Under the pieces are notes generated by a model that saw only the letters and a list, made by a program, of their open reading frames with translations, was not told where the DNA came from and did not search any database. The position numbers and the translations under genes were made by a program. A DNA stretch of 64,000 nucleotides from Rhodospirillum sp. Lineage in GTDB: Bacteria; Pseudomonadota; Alphaproteobacteria; Dongiales; Dongiaceae. Of the stretch, positions 19,056 through 28,357 are shown piece after piece. Position 1 is the first letter of the stretch. The number at the start of each line of letters is the position of its first letter. The stretch lies in contig PNKY01000001.1 in assembly GCA_013822765.1 (NCBI GenBank), positions 558,001-622,000 on the forward strand, written 5' to 3'.

Positions 19056-20075
19056 TCATTCGCCGCTCGGGCCGCGCCGCGTCAGCTGCAGAAAAATGTC
19101 CTCGAGGTCGGTCTCGACCGTGGTCAGGTCCGCGATCTCCAGCTGGCTGGCGCGCACCTGGTCGAGGATGTCCGACACCCTGGTCTCCGACGGCCGGTAG
19201 CGCAGCTTCAGCTGATGCGGCGCGCCGCCTTCGACCAGCCAGCGCTTGAGGCTCTCCGGCACCGCGGTGATGTCGCGCGCCAGGGTCAGCACCAGCTCCT
19301 TGCTGTCGACCCGCGCCAGCAAATCCTCCTTGCTCTCGCAGGCGATCACCTTGCCGTGGTTGATGATGGCGATGCGGTCGCACAGCTCCTCGGCCTCTTC
19401 CAGGTAGTGCGTGGTCAGCAGCACCGTCACGCCCTGGCGGTTCAGCTCGCGCACATAGCCCCACAACTGCTGGCGCAGCTCGACGTCGACGCCGGCAGTC
19501 GGCTCGTCGAGCACCAGCACCGGCGGGTTGTGCACCATCGCCTTCGCCACCATCAGGCGCCGGCGCATGCCGCCGGACAGTGTGCGGGCGTAGGAGCCGG
19601 CCTTGTCCGACAAGGCGAGCGCCCGCAACAGCTCGTCGGTGCGGCGCTCCGCCTTCGGCACGCCGTACAGGCCGGCCTGGATGTCCAGCAGCTGGGCCGG
19701 CGTGAAGAACGGATCGATGTTCAGTTCCTGCGGCACGATGCCGATCGCCGCCGCCGCATGACGCGGATCGCGGTCGAGGTCGATATCCCAGATATTGACG
19801 GTGCCCGAGGTCTTGATCACCAGCTGGGCCAGGATGTTGATCAGGGTCGACTTGCCGGCGCCGTTCGGCCCCAGCAGCGCGAACAGGCTGCCGCGCGGAA
19901 TCTCCAGGTCGACCTGGTCCAGCGCTGGCTTCGGCTGCGCCGTCCCGTTTGACGCGGCATAGACCTTGGTCAGGCCGCGGATCGAAACGGCGGATTGGGG
20001 CAGGGAAGGCGGGTTGGGCACTGTTTGGGCTGTGGTGCGCGGCGGTTGATTCACCGATGGGCGCATGGGTATCAT
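19056..20075 (-). CDS. ABC transporter ATP-binding protein (ABC-2 / DrrA type)
   Basis: A protein of 339 residues. The ATPase domain has Walker A GPNGAGKST, the Q-loop region GIVPQELNIDPFFTPAQ, signature LSGGMRRRL, Walker B VLVLDEPTAGVD and the switch histidine in LLTTHYLEEAEEL. The order and spelling fit ATPases of ABC-2 exporters. The C-terminal ~80 residues look like the usual regulatory extension ending VETDLEDIFLQLTRRG. An ABC-2 permease is normally next to it; none is found here, and the next gene is a lipoprotein hydrolase. The start at 20075 may instead be the ATG at residue 4. Confidence 0.88.
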   Translation of the reverse strand: MIPMRPSVNQPPRTTAQTVPNPPSLPQSAVSIRGLTKVYAASNGTAQPKPALDQVDLEIPRGSLFALLGPNGAGKSTLINILAQLVIKTSGTVNIWDIDLDRDPRHAAAAIGIVPQELNIDPFFTPAQLLDIQAGLYGVPKAERRTDELLRALALSDKAGSYARTLSGGMRRRLMVAKAMVHNPPVLVLDEPTAGVDVELRQQLWGYVRELNRQGVTVLLTTHYLEEAEELCDRIAIINHGKVIACESKEDLLARVDSKELVLTLARDITAVPESLKRWLVEGGAPHQLKLRYRPSETRVSDILDQVRASQLEIADLTTVETDLEDIFLQLTRRGPSGE

Positions 20076-20155
20076 CCGCCCGAAATGGGGTCAACGCCGG
20101 GTCCATGAAGAGGCCTCCAAGTCGCCCCTGTCCTACGAAATTCCCGCAAAGTTGG

Positions 20156-20338
20156 ATGAAAATGGAACCGTTCGAGATCATTCCCGTCGAAACCACCACG
20201 GTCGCCTGCGATGGCGGCGACGGGCCGCTGGGGCACCCGCGCGTCTATCTTACCCTCAGCAGGGATGGGGAGATCGAATGCCCCTATTGCAGCCGCAAAT
20301 ACGTGCTGAAAGAGGGTGCGCAGGTTGCATCCCATTAG
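20156..20338 (+). CDS. Zinc-finger domain protein (CHCC / NDUFS6-like)
   Basis: A protein of 60 residues: VACDGGDGPLGHPRVYLTL followed by ECPYCSRKYVL. The C-x-H-x-C-x2-C ligand set matches the zf-CHCC family, which is related to complex I subunit NDUFS6 and widely present in alphaproteobacteria. The start is uncertain; ATGs at 20105, 20156 and 20162 are all in frame and none has a strong ribosome binding site. It lies divergent from the ABC gene and upstream of polA. Confidence 0.8.
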   Translation: MKMEPFEIIPVETTTVACDGGDGPLGHPRVYLTLSRDGEIECPYCSRKYVLKEGAQVASH

Positions 20339-20425
20339 GGGCGGCGGCCCATTGATCCTGACGGGAAAGGCCGCCAAATCGCCTAATCTGGCCGGCGTGT
20401 AAAGTGGCGTAGAGAAGGGCGGCGC

Positions 20426-23257
20426 ATGTCCAAACCCAAGCATGTCTATCTGGTCGACGGCTCCGGCTACATCTTCCGGGCCTTCCACGCGTTGCCGCCG
20501 TTGACGCGCTCGGACGGCGTGCCCGTGAACGCGGTGCTCGGCTTCACCAACATGCTGCTGAAGCTGCTGGAGGATACCGACGCCGACCATATCGGCGTCA
20601 TCTTCGATGCCGGGCAGACTACCTTTCGCAACGAGATCTACGCCGAGTACAAGGCCAACCGCTCCGAGACGCCGCCGGAACTGATCCCGCAATTTCCCCT
20701 GGTGCGCGAGGCGACCCGCGCGGCCAACGTCGCGTCGGTGGAGATGGACGGCTTCGAAGCGGACGACATCATCGCGACCTATGCCTGCCGCGCGGTGGAG
20801 GCGGGGGCGGAAGTGACCATCGTCTCCTCCGACAAGGACCTGATGCAGCTTGTCAATGACAAGGTGCGCATGTGGGATCCGATGAAGCAGAAGCCGATCT
20901 CCTTTCCCGAGGTGCAGGAGAAGTTCGGCGTCACGCCGGACAAGGTCATCGACATCCAGGCCCTGGCGGGCGATTCCACCGACAACGTGCCGGGCGTCCC
21001 CGGCATCGGCGTCAAGACCGCGGCAGAACTGATCAACACCTATGGCAGCCTGGAAGAGCTGCTGGCGCGCGCGGGCGAGATCAAGCAGCCGAAGCGGCGC
21101 GAGAATCTGCTGGCCAATGCCGAGCTGGCGCGCATCTCCAAAAGGCTGGTGACGCTGAGCTGCGATGTTCCGCTGGAGACGCCGCTCGACGGCCTGGAAC
21201 GGCGCAAGCTTGACGTCTCGCGCCTGCTGGAGTTCGTGAAGGCAAACGAGTTCCGCGCGCTGGCGACCCGCATCATCACCCGCCATGGCGGCGAGGGGAA
21301 CGGCGCCGGGCCGCGGACCGATACTGCGCCGCCGGCTGCGCCCGCTGTCGCCAGCGCCTCGCTCGCCGCCGCGCCCAAGGCAGAACTGCCCACGCCGCAG
21401 CCGACCGCTCCGTTCGATCTCGGCAAATACGAGCTGGTGCAGGACACGGCGGCGCTGGAGCGCTGGGTGCGCGAGGCGCGCGCGCAAGGTTCCGTCGCCT
21501 TCAGTGCCAGGACGACGAAGTCCCACGTGATCGCGGGTGTGTTGTGCGGCGTCGCGCTGGCGCTGGCGCCCGGCAAGGCGTGCTACGTGCCGCTGGATCA
21601 CGGATCGGGCGGCGATCTGCTCGGCGGCGACCGACCGAAGCAGATCCCGATGCCCGAGGCGTTCGCCATCCTGAAGCCGCTGCTCGAAGATCCGTCGGTC
21701 CTCAAGATCGGGCACGACATCAAGGTCGATATCGCTGTCATGACCAAGCACGGCATTGCGCTCGGGCCGATCGACGACGCCATGCTGATCTCCTACGCCT
21801 TGGAAGGCGGCGCCCACGGCCAGGACCTGGACGAGCTGTCGACGATCGACCTTGAGCATACGCCGATTGCCCGTGGCGACGTCACCGGCACCGGCAAGTC
21901 CGCGGTGACCTTCGACACGGTGGCGCTCGAGAAAGCGCTGCCCTATGCCGCCGAGAAGGTCGACGTTGCTCTGCGCCTGCATCAGCTTCTGAAGCCGCGC
22001 CTGGCGCAGGAGCGTCTGCTTACGCTGTACGAGACCATCGAGCGGCCGCTCGTGCCGGTCGTGGCCGCGATGGAGGTTGCCGGCATAAAGGTCGATGCCA
22101 GGACCCTGCAGGCGCTCTCCGCCGATTTTGCCGGCCGCATCGCGCAGATCGAGCGCGAGATCCAGGACATCGCCGGCTCCGAGCTCAACCCTGGTTCGCC
22201 CAAGCAGCTGGGCGAGGTGCTGTTCGACAAGCTGAAGCTGCCCGGCGGCAAGAAGGGCAAGACGGGAGCCTATGGCACCGGCGCCGACATCCTGGAGGAA
22301 CTGGCGCTGACCTCCGGCCATCCGCTGCCGCAGAAGATCCTGGACTGGCGCCAGTTGACCAAGCTCAAGAGCACCTACACCGACACGCTGCAGAACGAGA
22401 TCGATCCGACCACCGGCCGCGTCCACACCTCCTACGCGCTGGCGCTAACGCCGACCGGCCGCCTGTCCTCGAGCGATCCCAACCTGCAGAACATCCCGAT
22501 CCGCACCGAGGAGGGGCGCCGTATCCGCCTCGCTTTCGTGGCGGAGAAGGGCCACAAGCTGGTCTCGGTCGACTATTCGCAGATCGAGCTGCGCCTCGCC
22601 GCCGACATGGCCGACATCCCGGCGCTGCGCGACGCCTTCCGCGATGGCAAGGACATCCACGCCATGACCGCAAGCCAGGTGTTCGGCGTGCCGGTGGAAG
22701 GCATGGACCCGATGGTGCGCCGAAGGGCCAAGGCGATCAACTTCGGCATCATCTACGGCATCAGCGCCTTCGGCCTCGCCGCGCAGCTCGGCATCCCGCA
22801 GGCCGAGGCGCGCGACTATATCGGCGCCTACATGGCGCGCTATCCCGGCATCCGCGAATACATGGAGCGCACCAAGAAATACGCGCGCGAGCACGGCTAT
22901 GTGGAGACCCTGTTCGGCCGCCGCTGCCACGTGCCCGGCATCAACGACAAGAACCCGGCCAAGCGCAGCTACATGGAGCGCGCCTCGATCAACGCGCCGC
23001 TGCAAGGCACCGCCGCCGACATCATCAAGCGCGCCATGATCCGCATCCCGCCCGCGCTCCAGGAGCGCGGCCTGAAAGCGCGGATGCTGCTCCAGGTGCA
23101 CGACGAACTGGTATTCGAAGTGCCCGACGCGGAGATCGAAGAGCTCTCGACCGTCGCCCGCGCGATCATGGAAAAAGCCCACGAACCAGCGCGCAAGCTC
23201 TCCGTGCCGCTGACTTGCGAAGCCGGCGCCGGCATGAACTGGGCGGAGGCGCATTGA
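20426..23257 (+). CDS. polA: DNA polymerase I (3'-5' exonuclease site apparently lost)
   Basis: A protein of 943 residues, the normal length. The 5'-3' nuclease domain is at ~1-290 (LVDGSGYIFRAFHAL, MDGFEADDIIATYA, VSSDKDLMQLV). A Pro/Ala-rich linker follows at ~290-330, then the 3'-5' exonuclease-like domain at ~335-510. The polymerase domain runs from ~540 with motif A VSVDYSQIELRL, motif B RRRAKAINFGIIYG and motif C QVHDELVFE. Where active exonucleases have D-x-E (DTET), this protein has S360-A-R362 (VAFSARTTK), so two metal ligands are missing and proofreading is probably absent. It fills gaps in Okazaki maturation and repair. The stop overlaps the next gene. Confidence 0.95.
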   Translation: MSKPKHVYLVDGSGYIFRAFHALPPLTRSDGVPVNAVLGFTNMLLKLLEDTDADHIGVIFDAGQTTFRNEIYAEYKANRSETPPELIPQFPLVREATRAANVASVEMDGFEADDIIATYACRAVEAGAEVTIVSSDKDLMQLVNDKVRMWDPMKQKPISFPEVQEKFGVTPDKVIDIQALAGDSTDNVPGVPGIGVKTAAELINTYGSLEELLARAGEIKQPKRRENLLANAELARISKRLVTLSCDVPLETPLDGLERRKLDVSRLLEFVKANEFRALATRIITRHGGEGNGAGPRTDTAPPAAPAVASASLAAAPKAELPTPQPTAPFDLGKYELVQDTAALERWVREARAQGSVAFSARTTKSHVIAGVLCGVALALAPGKACYVPLDHGSGGDLLGGDRPKQIPMPEAFAILKPLLEDPSVLKIGHDIKVDIAVMTKHGIALGPIDDAMLISYALEGGAHGQDLDELSTIDLEHTPIARGDVTGTGKSAVTFDTVALEKALPYAAEKVDVALRLHQLLKPRLAQERLLTLYETIERPLVPVVAAMEVAGIKVDARTLQALSADFAGRIAQIEREIQDIAGSELNPGSPKQLGEVLFDKLKLPGGKKGKTGAYGTGADILEELALTSGHPLPQKILDWRQLTKLKSTYTDTLQNEIDPTTGRVHTSYALALTPTGRLSSSDPNLQNIPIRTEEGRRIRLAFVAEKGHKLVSVDYSQIELRLAADMADIPALRDAFRDGKDIHAMTASQVFGVPVEGMDPMVRRRAKAINFGIIYGISAFGLAAQLGIPQAEARDYIGAYMARYPGIREYMERTKKYAREHGYVETLFGRRCHVPGINDKNPAKRSYMERASINAPLQGTAADIIKRAMIRIPPALQERGLKARMLLQVHDELVFEVPDAEIEELSTVARAIMEKAHEPARKLSVPLTCEAGAGMNWAEAH

Positions 23258-23946
23258 GCAAGTCACGTCCCCCCGCCATCGCCCAGCAGCGCTTCGCTGC
23301 ACGGCGCACCGAGTTTGCCGAGCTCGATCTCGCGCGGCGGTTCGAGCGCATTCATGAGACCAACCTGTGGGGCGCGGATACCAGCGTCTCCGGCGTCGGC
23401 TCCGAGCTGGCGGCGACCGCGGCGATCCGCGAGCGGCTGCCGGCCCTGCTGCATGAGCGCGGCGTGCGTTCCATGCTCGATGCCCCGTGCGGCGATCATC
23501 GCTGGATGGCGAGCGTCGCGCTCGACCTCGATCTCTATGTCGGCATGGACATCGTCCCGTCGATCGTCGAAGGCCTGCAGCAGCGCTACCGGCGCGACAC
23601 GCGGCGTAGCTTCATGCTCGGCGACCTGACGCGCGACGCCCTGCCGCACTGCGACCTCATTCTCAGCCGCGATTGCCTGGTGCATTTTTCGTTCGCCACT
23701 TTGATCCGCGCGGTGCGGAACCTGAAGGCCTCCGGCGCCGTTTGGCTGCTGGCCACCACCTTTCCGGAGCTGGAGCGCAACGATGACATCGAGGATGCCG
23801 ACTGGCGCCCGCTCAATTTCGAGATCGCGCCGCTCAATTGGCCGGCGCCGGTGGAGGTCATCAACGAGCGCTGCACCGAGGCCGGCGGCGCCTATGCGGA
23901 CAAGAGCCTCGCCCTCTGGCGGCTGAGCGATTTGCCGAATGTCTAA
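23254..23946 (+). CDS. Class I SAM-dependent methyltransferase
   Basis: I chose the TTG at 23254, which overlaps the polA stop and has GGAGG about 5 bases before it; 230 residues. The SAM-binding loop is SMLDAPCGDHRWM (motif I as D-x-P-C-G-D), followed by LYVGMDIVPSIVE, LGDLTRD and LILSRDCLVHFSF. The DAPCGD form is seen in sugar or small-molecule methyltransferases. It is translationally coupled to polA and in turn overlaps the NUDIX gene, forming a polA-MTase-nudK transcript. The substrate is unknown. Confidence 0.8.
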   Translation: MSKSRPPAIAQQRFAARRTEFAELDLARRFERIHETNLWGADTSVSGVGSELAATAAIRERLPALLHERGVRSMLDAPCGDHRWMASVALDLDLYVGMDIVPSIVEGLQQRYRRDTRRSFMLGDLTRDALPHCDLILSRDCLVHFSFATLIRAVRNLKASGAVWLLATTFPELERNDDIEDADWRPLNFEIAPLNWPAPVEVINERCTEAGGAYADKSLALWRLSDLPNV

Positions 23947-24559
23947 GAAGCTGGTGAACAGCGCGGATAGACCATGGCCCAGCTCCGACCGCGTGCGGAT
24001 CGAGCGCGCCGAGACGCTGAGTGACAACTGGGGCCGGTTGACGAAATACAGCATCGCGTATCGGCGCAGCGACGGCGTGACCGAGCAGCAAAGCCGCGAG
24101 GTCTATGATCGCGGTAATGGAGCGGCCATCCTGCTCTACAACAAGCAGCGTCGTACCATCATTCTCACCCGCCAGTTCCGCCTGCCGGCACTGCTCAACG
24201 GCGATCCCGACGGAATGCTGCTGGAGGCCCCGGCCGGGTTGCTTGATGCCGACGACCCGGTGACCGCCATCCGCCGCGAGGCGGAAGAGGAGACCGGCTA
24301 TCGGATCGAGCATGTCGAGGAAGTGCTGGCGTCCATCATGAGTCCTGGCTCGGTGACCGAGCGACTTCATCTCTTTGTGGGCGAATACACCGCTGCGGAT
24401 CGCGTGAGCGCAGGCGGCGGTCACGCGAGCGAAGGCGAAGACATCGAGGTCATCGAGGTGACTCTCGATCAAGCGCTGGCGATGATCGAGCGCCGCGAGA
24501 TCGTCGACGCCAAGACCATCATGCTGGTCTATCACGCCAAGCTGAAGGCGCTTATCTAG
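23939..24559 (+). CDS. NUDIX hydrolase, GDP-mannose pyrophosphatase (NudK)-like
   Basis: A protein of 206 residues. The Nudix box is AGLLDADDPVTAIRREAEEE followed by TGY, in the spacing seen in NudK-type enzymes. N-terminal phrases YDRGNGAAILLYN and IILTRQFRLPAL also fit that group. One box position normally Glu is Asp. It would hydrolyse nucleotide sugars or ADP-ribose-type compounds with a divalent metal. It overlaps the methyltransferase by 8 bases and its last 8 bases overlap the convergent TetR gene. Confidence 0.85.
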   Translation: MSKKLVNSADRPWPSSDRVRIERAETLSDNWGRLTKYSIAYRRSDGVTEQQSREVYDRGNGAAILLYNKQRRTIILTRQFRLPALLNGDPDGMLLEAPAGLLDADDPVTAIRREAEEETGYRIEHVEEVLASIMSPGSVTERLHLFVGEYTAADRVSAGGGHASEGEDIEVIEVTLDQALAMIERREIVDAKTIMLVYHAKLKALI

Positions 24560-25286
24560 CCCTGCGTTTCACCGCCGCTCCGCGCCACAACATGAGGCCG
24601 CCCCGGCGCAACAGGGTCGAGACCGGTTCTGACCGGTCGCAGGGGTGGCGCTTTGTCAGACATTGATTGAGCCAGACTCCCTCGATCAGGCTCGCCACTG
24701 CGCAAGCGAGATCGTTGACCGAGGTGTCCTCGCGCATCGCCAGCCCGAAATGCTCCAGCGCGCCCGTGATTGCCTCCTCCAGCCGCCCAACGGTCTGCAC
24801 ATATTCCGCCATGCTGGGCTTGGCGACCTCCTCGCTCCAGATGCCGTAGGGCAGGGCGCCGAGCCACAGCGCCCACAGGAACCCGTCATTGACCACGGGC
24901 TTGGCGCCATGCGCCGGCCCGCGCGCCGATTCCCCGGCCAGCAGGGCGTCGAACCACGCGTTTGCATCCTCGAAATCAGCGGGGACGGGAAACTTGATGC
25001 GCGCGACCCACTCGCTGGCGTCGAGCGCCAGCGCCATGGTCTCGGCCTGGAACGCGGCCTGGCTGCCGAACAGGTTGGTGATCGCGCCGCGGGTCTTGCC
25101 GTCATGCGCGGCGACATCCTCGGCATCCAGGCGAGCGAATGGACCGACGGCGATCGGCTTGTCGCCGAGTAATTGGGAATCCTTCTGGATCTGCTCCAGG
25201 ACCACTAGGCCGCCCATCCGGGCATAGCGCTTGCGCGCCTCATCCTTTGGCAGGGTGGAGCGCGACCGCTTCTCTTTGGCTGGAAT
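24552..25286 (-). CDS. TetR-family transcriptional regulator, candidate ATT start
   Basis: An N-terminal helix-turn-helix region (ARMGGLVVLEQIQKDSQLLG, ARLDAEDVAAHDGKTRGAIT, NLFGSQAAFQAETMALAL) and an all-helical ligand domain fit TetR. The only strong ribosome binding site, GAGGAGG, stands 5 bases before an in-frame ATT at 25286, giving (M)PAKEKRSRS. The next ATG (25217) has no such site and would cut into the DNA-binding domain. I therefore set the start at ATT, a rare start codon. It is divergent from the membrane methyltransferase and a 23-bp palindrome lies between them, so it probably represses both genes. Confidence 0.75.
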   Translation of the reverse strand: MPAKEKRSRSTLPKDEARKRYARMGGLVVLEQIQKDSQLLGDKPIAVGPFARLDAEDVAAHDGKTRGAITNLFGSQAAFQAETMALALDASEWVARIKFPVPADFEDANAWFDALLAGESARGPAHGAKPVVNDGFLWALWLGALPYGIWSEEVAKPSMAEYVQTVGRLEEAITGALEHFGLAMREDTSVNDLACAVASLIEGVWLNQCLTKRHPCDRSEPVSTLLRRGGLMLWRGAAVKRRAR

Positions 25287-25301
25287 GTGATCCTCCTCAC
25301 A

Positions 25302-25380
25302 ATTACGTACCGGCGGTACGTAATTTACTTGACCGGCCCAGGGGCCGTATATATCTTCGTTACATACATACCGTACGTAT
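25302..25380 (+). promoter_or_regulatory. TetR operators and promoter of the methyltransferase gene
   Basis: A perfect palindrome ATTACGTACC-N3-GGTACGTAAT lies at 25302-25324. A second, weaker copy (ATACATACCGTACGTAT) lies at 25364-25380. Between them are TTGACC at 25329-25334 and TATCTT at 25352-25357 with a 17-base spacer, so the second site would cover the transcription start. This is a classic arrangement for TetR repression of a divergent target. Confidence 0.7.
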
Positions 25381-25400
25381 CTTAACCATTGAGGTTGGCC

Positions 25401-26813
25401 ATGGACGTCACGAACGTCGAGGCCGCGAAGCCCTCCGTGCGTGCATTTTCCGGAGCGCGACGCTGGGTTGCCACCGTAGCTGCATCGTTCATCACCGCGT
25501 ATGCGCTCGATCTTGTCGCGACCAGCCTGGGACTGCTGGTGGTGGCTTCGGGGCTGCTCTCCGGCATCGGTTATGTCGAGGCGCTCCTGCTGCTGCTTGC
25601 CAGCTACGTCTTCTGGGGCAGTGGGCTGTGGGCAGTCATCAAGGCCAACTGGGCCCTGCTGCAGCGTACCGGCGCTTGCACCAACATCCTCGCCAAGGTC
25701 GGCCACGACCTCGCCGTGCGCCTGGGCTGGAGCCTGCGCTGGCGCAAGCTTGCGGCCTATGTGGGCAACACCGCGACCGAGCTTGCGAAGGAGGCGCCGT
25801 ACTATATCGGCGCCGGCGGCTTCGCGCTGTTCACCGATTCCGTCAGCGCGATCGACGCGATCGTGTTCCTGGCCGGCGCCAATACCGGCGCCGCCATCTA
25901 CGGTTTCGCCCTGGCGCGTGGCCTCGGCTATTTCCTGGCGCGCCTGGCGAAACGCGGGATTTACGCCTCGTTCGACACCGAATGGGAGCCGGGCGCCTAT
26001 CTCAAGGAATATTACAGCGAGATCGAGCCGGAGGAGCGCGAGACCATCGCTTTCTTCGTCGATGCGATGAAGGACGCCGATCGCACGCAGCCCGCGCTGG
26101 TCTTCGGCGTCGGCCCGACGCTGCACCACGTCTTCCTGGCGGCGGAGAAGGTCTCCGAGATTCACCTGGGCGAATATCTCCCGGCCAACCTGCAGGAGAT
26201 CGAACGCTGGCTGGGGCGGGATCCCGAAGCGCACGACTGGCGGCGGTTCGTGGAATACACGCTGGAATGCGAAGGTCTCGACCGGCCCGCGCCTGAGGAA
26301 ATCACCTTTCGCGAGGAGATGACGCGGGCGCGGATCACCGATCTGCTGCACGTGGACCTGCGGGCGGAGAATCCCCTGGGTGTCGAGAACACCCGCCAGT
26401 ACGCGACCGTCATCAGCGCCTATTGCGCGGACTCCGCGACTGGCGACAAGGCCGAGTGGGCAACCTATATGCAGCGCATCGCCGGACTGGTGCAGCCGGG
26501 TGGCATGCTGCTGGTGGCGGCGCTGCGCCGTTCGCGCGGTTATGTCGTGGGCGGCAAGACCTTTCCCAGCGCCGATGTCGATGAGGCCGATCTGCAGGCG
26601 GTGCTGGAGCCGCGGTTCGGCCGCCGCAACCTGACGATCCAGGCGTGCAAGCTGGATGGGCCGGCTGGCAAGGGCTACTCAGGCGTCGTCCTGGCCTGTG
26701 CCTGCGATCGGGCCGAGCGCGGGATGGTTGCGCTGCGCCGGGCCGCAACGCCGCCGCTGCCGGCGTTGTCCTGGGCGCGTGCCGTTCGTGCGCGGGCCGA
26801 GGCTCAGCCCTGA
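25401..26813 (+). CDS. Membrane-anchored NNMT/PNMT/TEMT-type methyltransferase
   Basis: A protein of 470 residues from ATG 25401 (GAGG 9 bases upstream). Residues ~22-80 hold long hydrophobic segments ([20 protein letters not shown] and [20 protein letters not shown]) and ~133-180 hold more, suggesting four membrane helices. The soluble part from ~190 has SAM-methyltransferase features of the NNMT/PNMT/TEMT family: [14 protein letters not shown], then a long region, and near the end [20 protein letters not shown] and [13 protein letters not shown]. Members methylate small amines or thioethers. A membrane-fused form is unusual. The divergent TetR gene suggests induction by a toxic small molecule. 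It converges with the chemoreceptor gene, overlapping by 10 bases. Confidence 0.75.
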   Translation: MDVTNVEAAKPSVRAFSGARRWVATVAASFITAYALDLVATSLGLLVVASGLLSGIGYVEALLLLLASYVFWGSGLWAVIKANWALLQRTGACTNILAKVGHDLAVRLGWSLRWRKLAAYVGNTATELAKEAPYYIGAGGFALFTDSVSAIDAIVFLAGANTGAAIYGFALARGLGYFLARLAKRGIYASFDTEWEPGAYLKEYYSEIEPEERETIAFFVDAMKDADRTQPALVFGVGPTLHHVFLAAEKVSEIHLGEYLPANLQEIERWLGRDPEAHDWRRFVEYTLECEGLDRPAPEEITFREEMTRARITDLLHVDLRAENPLGVENTRQYATVISAYCADSATGDKAEWATYMQRIAGLVQPGGMLLVAALRRSRGYVVGGKTFPSADVDEADLQAVLEPRFGRRNLTIQACKLDGPAGKGYSGVVLACACDRAERGMVALRRAATPPLPALSWARAVRARAEAQP

Positions 26814-28231
26814 CGATAGCCCATGCGGAAGGCGCCCCAGTGCCGGCCCTGGATCAGGATCGGCGATGACAGGTCCTTCATCAGCACAAAGTTCCCGCCG
26901 CCCATGTCGCGGCGGTAGGTCTGCAGCAGGAACGGCTTCGTGTTGGCCGCCACCTTCTCGACCGCGCGGTCCTTGAAGATGCGCCGGTTGCGGCAATTGG
27001 CCGAGTTCCACACCGGATCGGAACCCTGTGGCTTGCGATAGTTCGGATTGTGGGTCGGCAGGTATCCGCCCTTGGCCCAGGCGACGCAGAACACGATGCG
27101 CGGATCGGATTGCTGGATCGGGTCCTGGATGACGGGGAGGATGCGATCCGTCAGCTCGACATAGTCGGTCAGGTATTGCGTCGGATTGGTGCCGGGGATC
27201 TCGCGGTACTTCTCGTCGAAGAACCGCTCCAGCGTGATCTCGCCGCGCGCGATCGCGGCGTCGAACGCGCTGCTGATGCGCTGTGCGGTCTCCACCACCA
27301 CGCGGATCAGCGGCGTGTCCGGGGTCTCGACCCCGCTCTCCGCGATGAATTCGATCAGGGTCTCGCTGAGCTTCAGCAGGCCATCGACGCGCTTGTCGGC
27401 TTGGCGCAGGTTCTCGGACGAGGATTCGACCCCGCTGACTAGGTCGCCCAGCTCCGACAGCACGCTCTCGCAATGCTGCAGGTTGCCGGCGGTGGTCTCT
27501 GCGATGGCGTTGACCTCGCGGTCGACGGAGGAGAAGCCGTCGTGCACGTCGGCGACCACGACCTGGATCTGGTCGGCGCCGCTGCCGGCCTCCTTGGCGT
27601 GGCGGCTGGCGGACCCACTGTCCTTGATCAGGTTGCCGATCTCGCCGGCCAGCTCGCGCACCGATTCATCGATCTGCCTGTTGGCCTTGCGGGTCTGCTC
27701 GGCCAGGTTCTTGACCTCGCCCGCCACCACGCCGAAGCCGCGCCCGGCCTCGCCGGCGCGCGCCGCTTCGATCGTCGCGTTGAGCGCCAGCAGGTTGGTC
27801 TGCCGCGCGATCGCGTCGATGGTGCCGGAGAGGCCCGTCACCTGCTCGAGCACGGTGCGCACGCTGGCCAGCCGGTTCTCGATCCGCTCCACTGCCGCAA
27901 TCAGGTCGCCGATGTGGCGCACGGCACCGGTCACGGTCTCGCGCGATTGGGTAATGCCGGTTCCGGCGTGCGCCGCCGCGCCCTGTGCATTGCGGGCCGC
28001 GACGTCGATCGCACGGTTGGCCGACACCATGGTGGTGGCGGTCTGCTGCAGGCTCTTGAACTGGTCCGCTTGCTGGTCGAAGCGCTTCGTCACCTGGTCG
28101 AGGTTGCCGGCAATGTCCGCCATCTCGACGCCGAGGGTTCCGATGCGGTTGGCAAGCTCGGCGATCAGGCGGTTCTTGACCCCGTCTGCTTCCGTCTCGA
28201 GCCGAAAAGATTCCGATTGCTGGGCTTTCAC
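26804..28231 (-). CDS. Soluble methyl-accepting chemotaxis protein with C-terminal sensor domain
   Basis: I chose the GTG at 28231 because GGGAGGGG precedes it by 10 bases; 475 residues. No membrane segment is visible. The signalling hairpin has the conserved tip [20 protein letters not shown] then [20 protein letters not shown]. Downstream are helical parts and a C-terminal ~150-residue domain ([52 protein letters not shown]) like the Cache-type sensors of cytosolic receptors. It would sense an internal signal and control a CheA kinase elsewhere. Its stop overlaps the methyltransferase gene. Confidence 0.85.
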   Translation of the reverse strand: MKAQQSESFRLETEADGVKNRLIAELANRIGTLGVEMADIAGNLDQVTKRFDQQADQFKSLQQTATTMVSANRAIDVAARNAQGAAAHAGTGITQSRETVTGAVRHIGDLIAAVERIENRLASVRTVLEQVTGLSGTIDAIARQTNLLALNATIEAARAGEAGRGFGVVAGEVKNLAEQTRKANRQIDESVRELAGEIGNLIKDSGSASRHAKEAGSGADQIQVVVADVHDGFSSVDREVNAIAETTAGNLQHCESVLSELGDLVSGVESSSENLRQADKRVDGLLKLSETLIEFIAESGVETPDTPLIRVVVETAQRISSAFDAAIARGEITLERFFDEKYREIPGTNPTQYLTDYVELTDRILPVIQDPIQQSDPRIVFCVAWAKGGYLPTHNPNYRKPQGSDPVWNSANCRNRRIFKDRAVEKVAANTKPFLLQTYRRDMGGGNFVLMKDLSSPILIQGRHWGAFRMGYRQG

Positions 28232-28357
28232 GGCTCGATCGCCCCTCCCATTCCAACACAACAAAACTTTCGCCGCGGAAGTGCGACCACCGCAGCCTTC
28301 TTGAAAGCCTGCGTCAAGTCGCGGTACTGCGCAATCGTACCAAAGTGCAAGAAAAGG

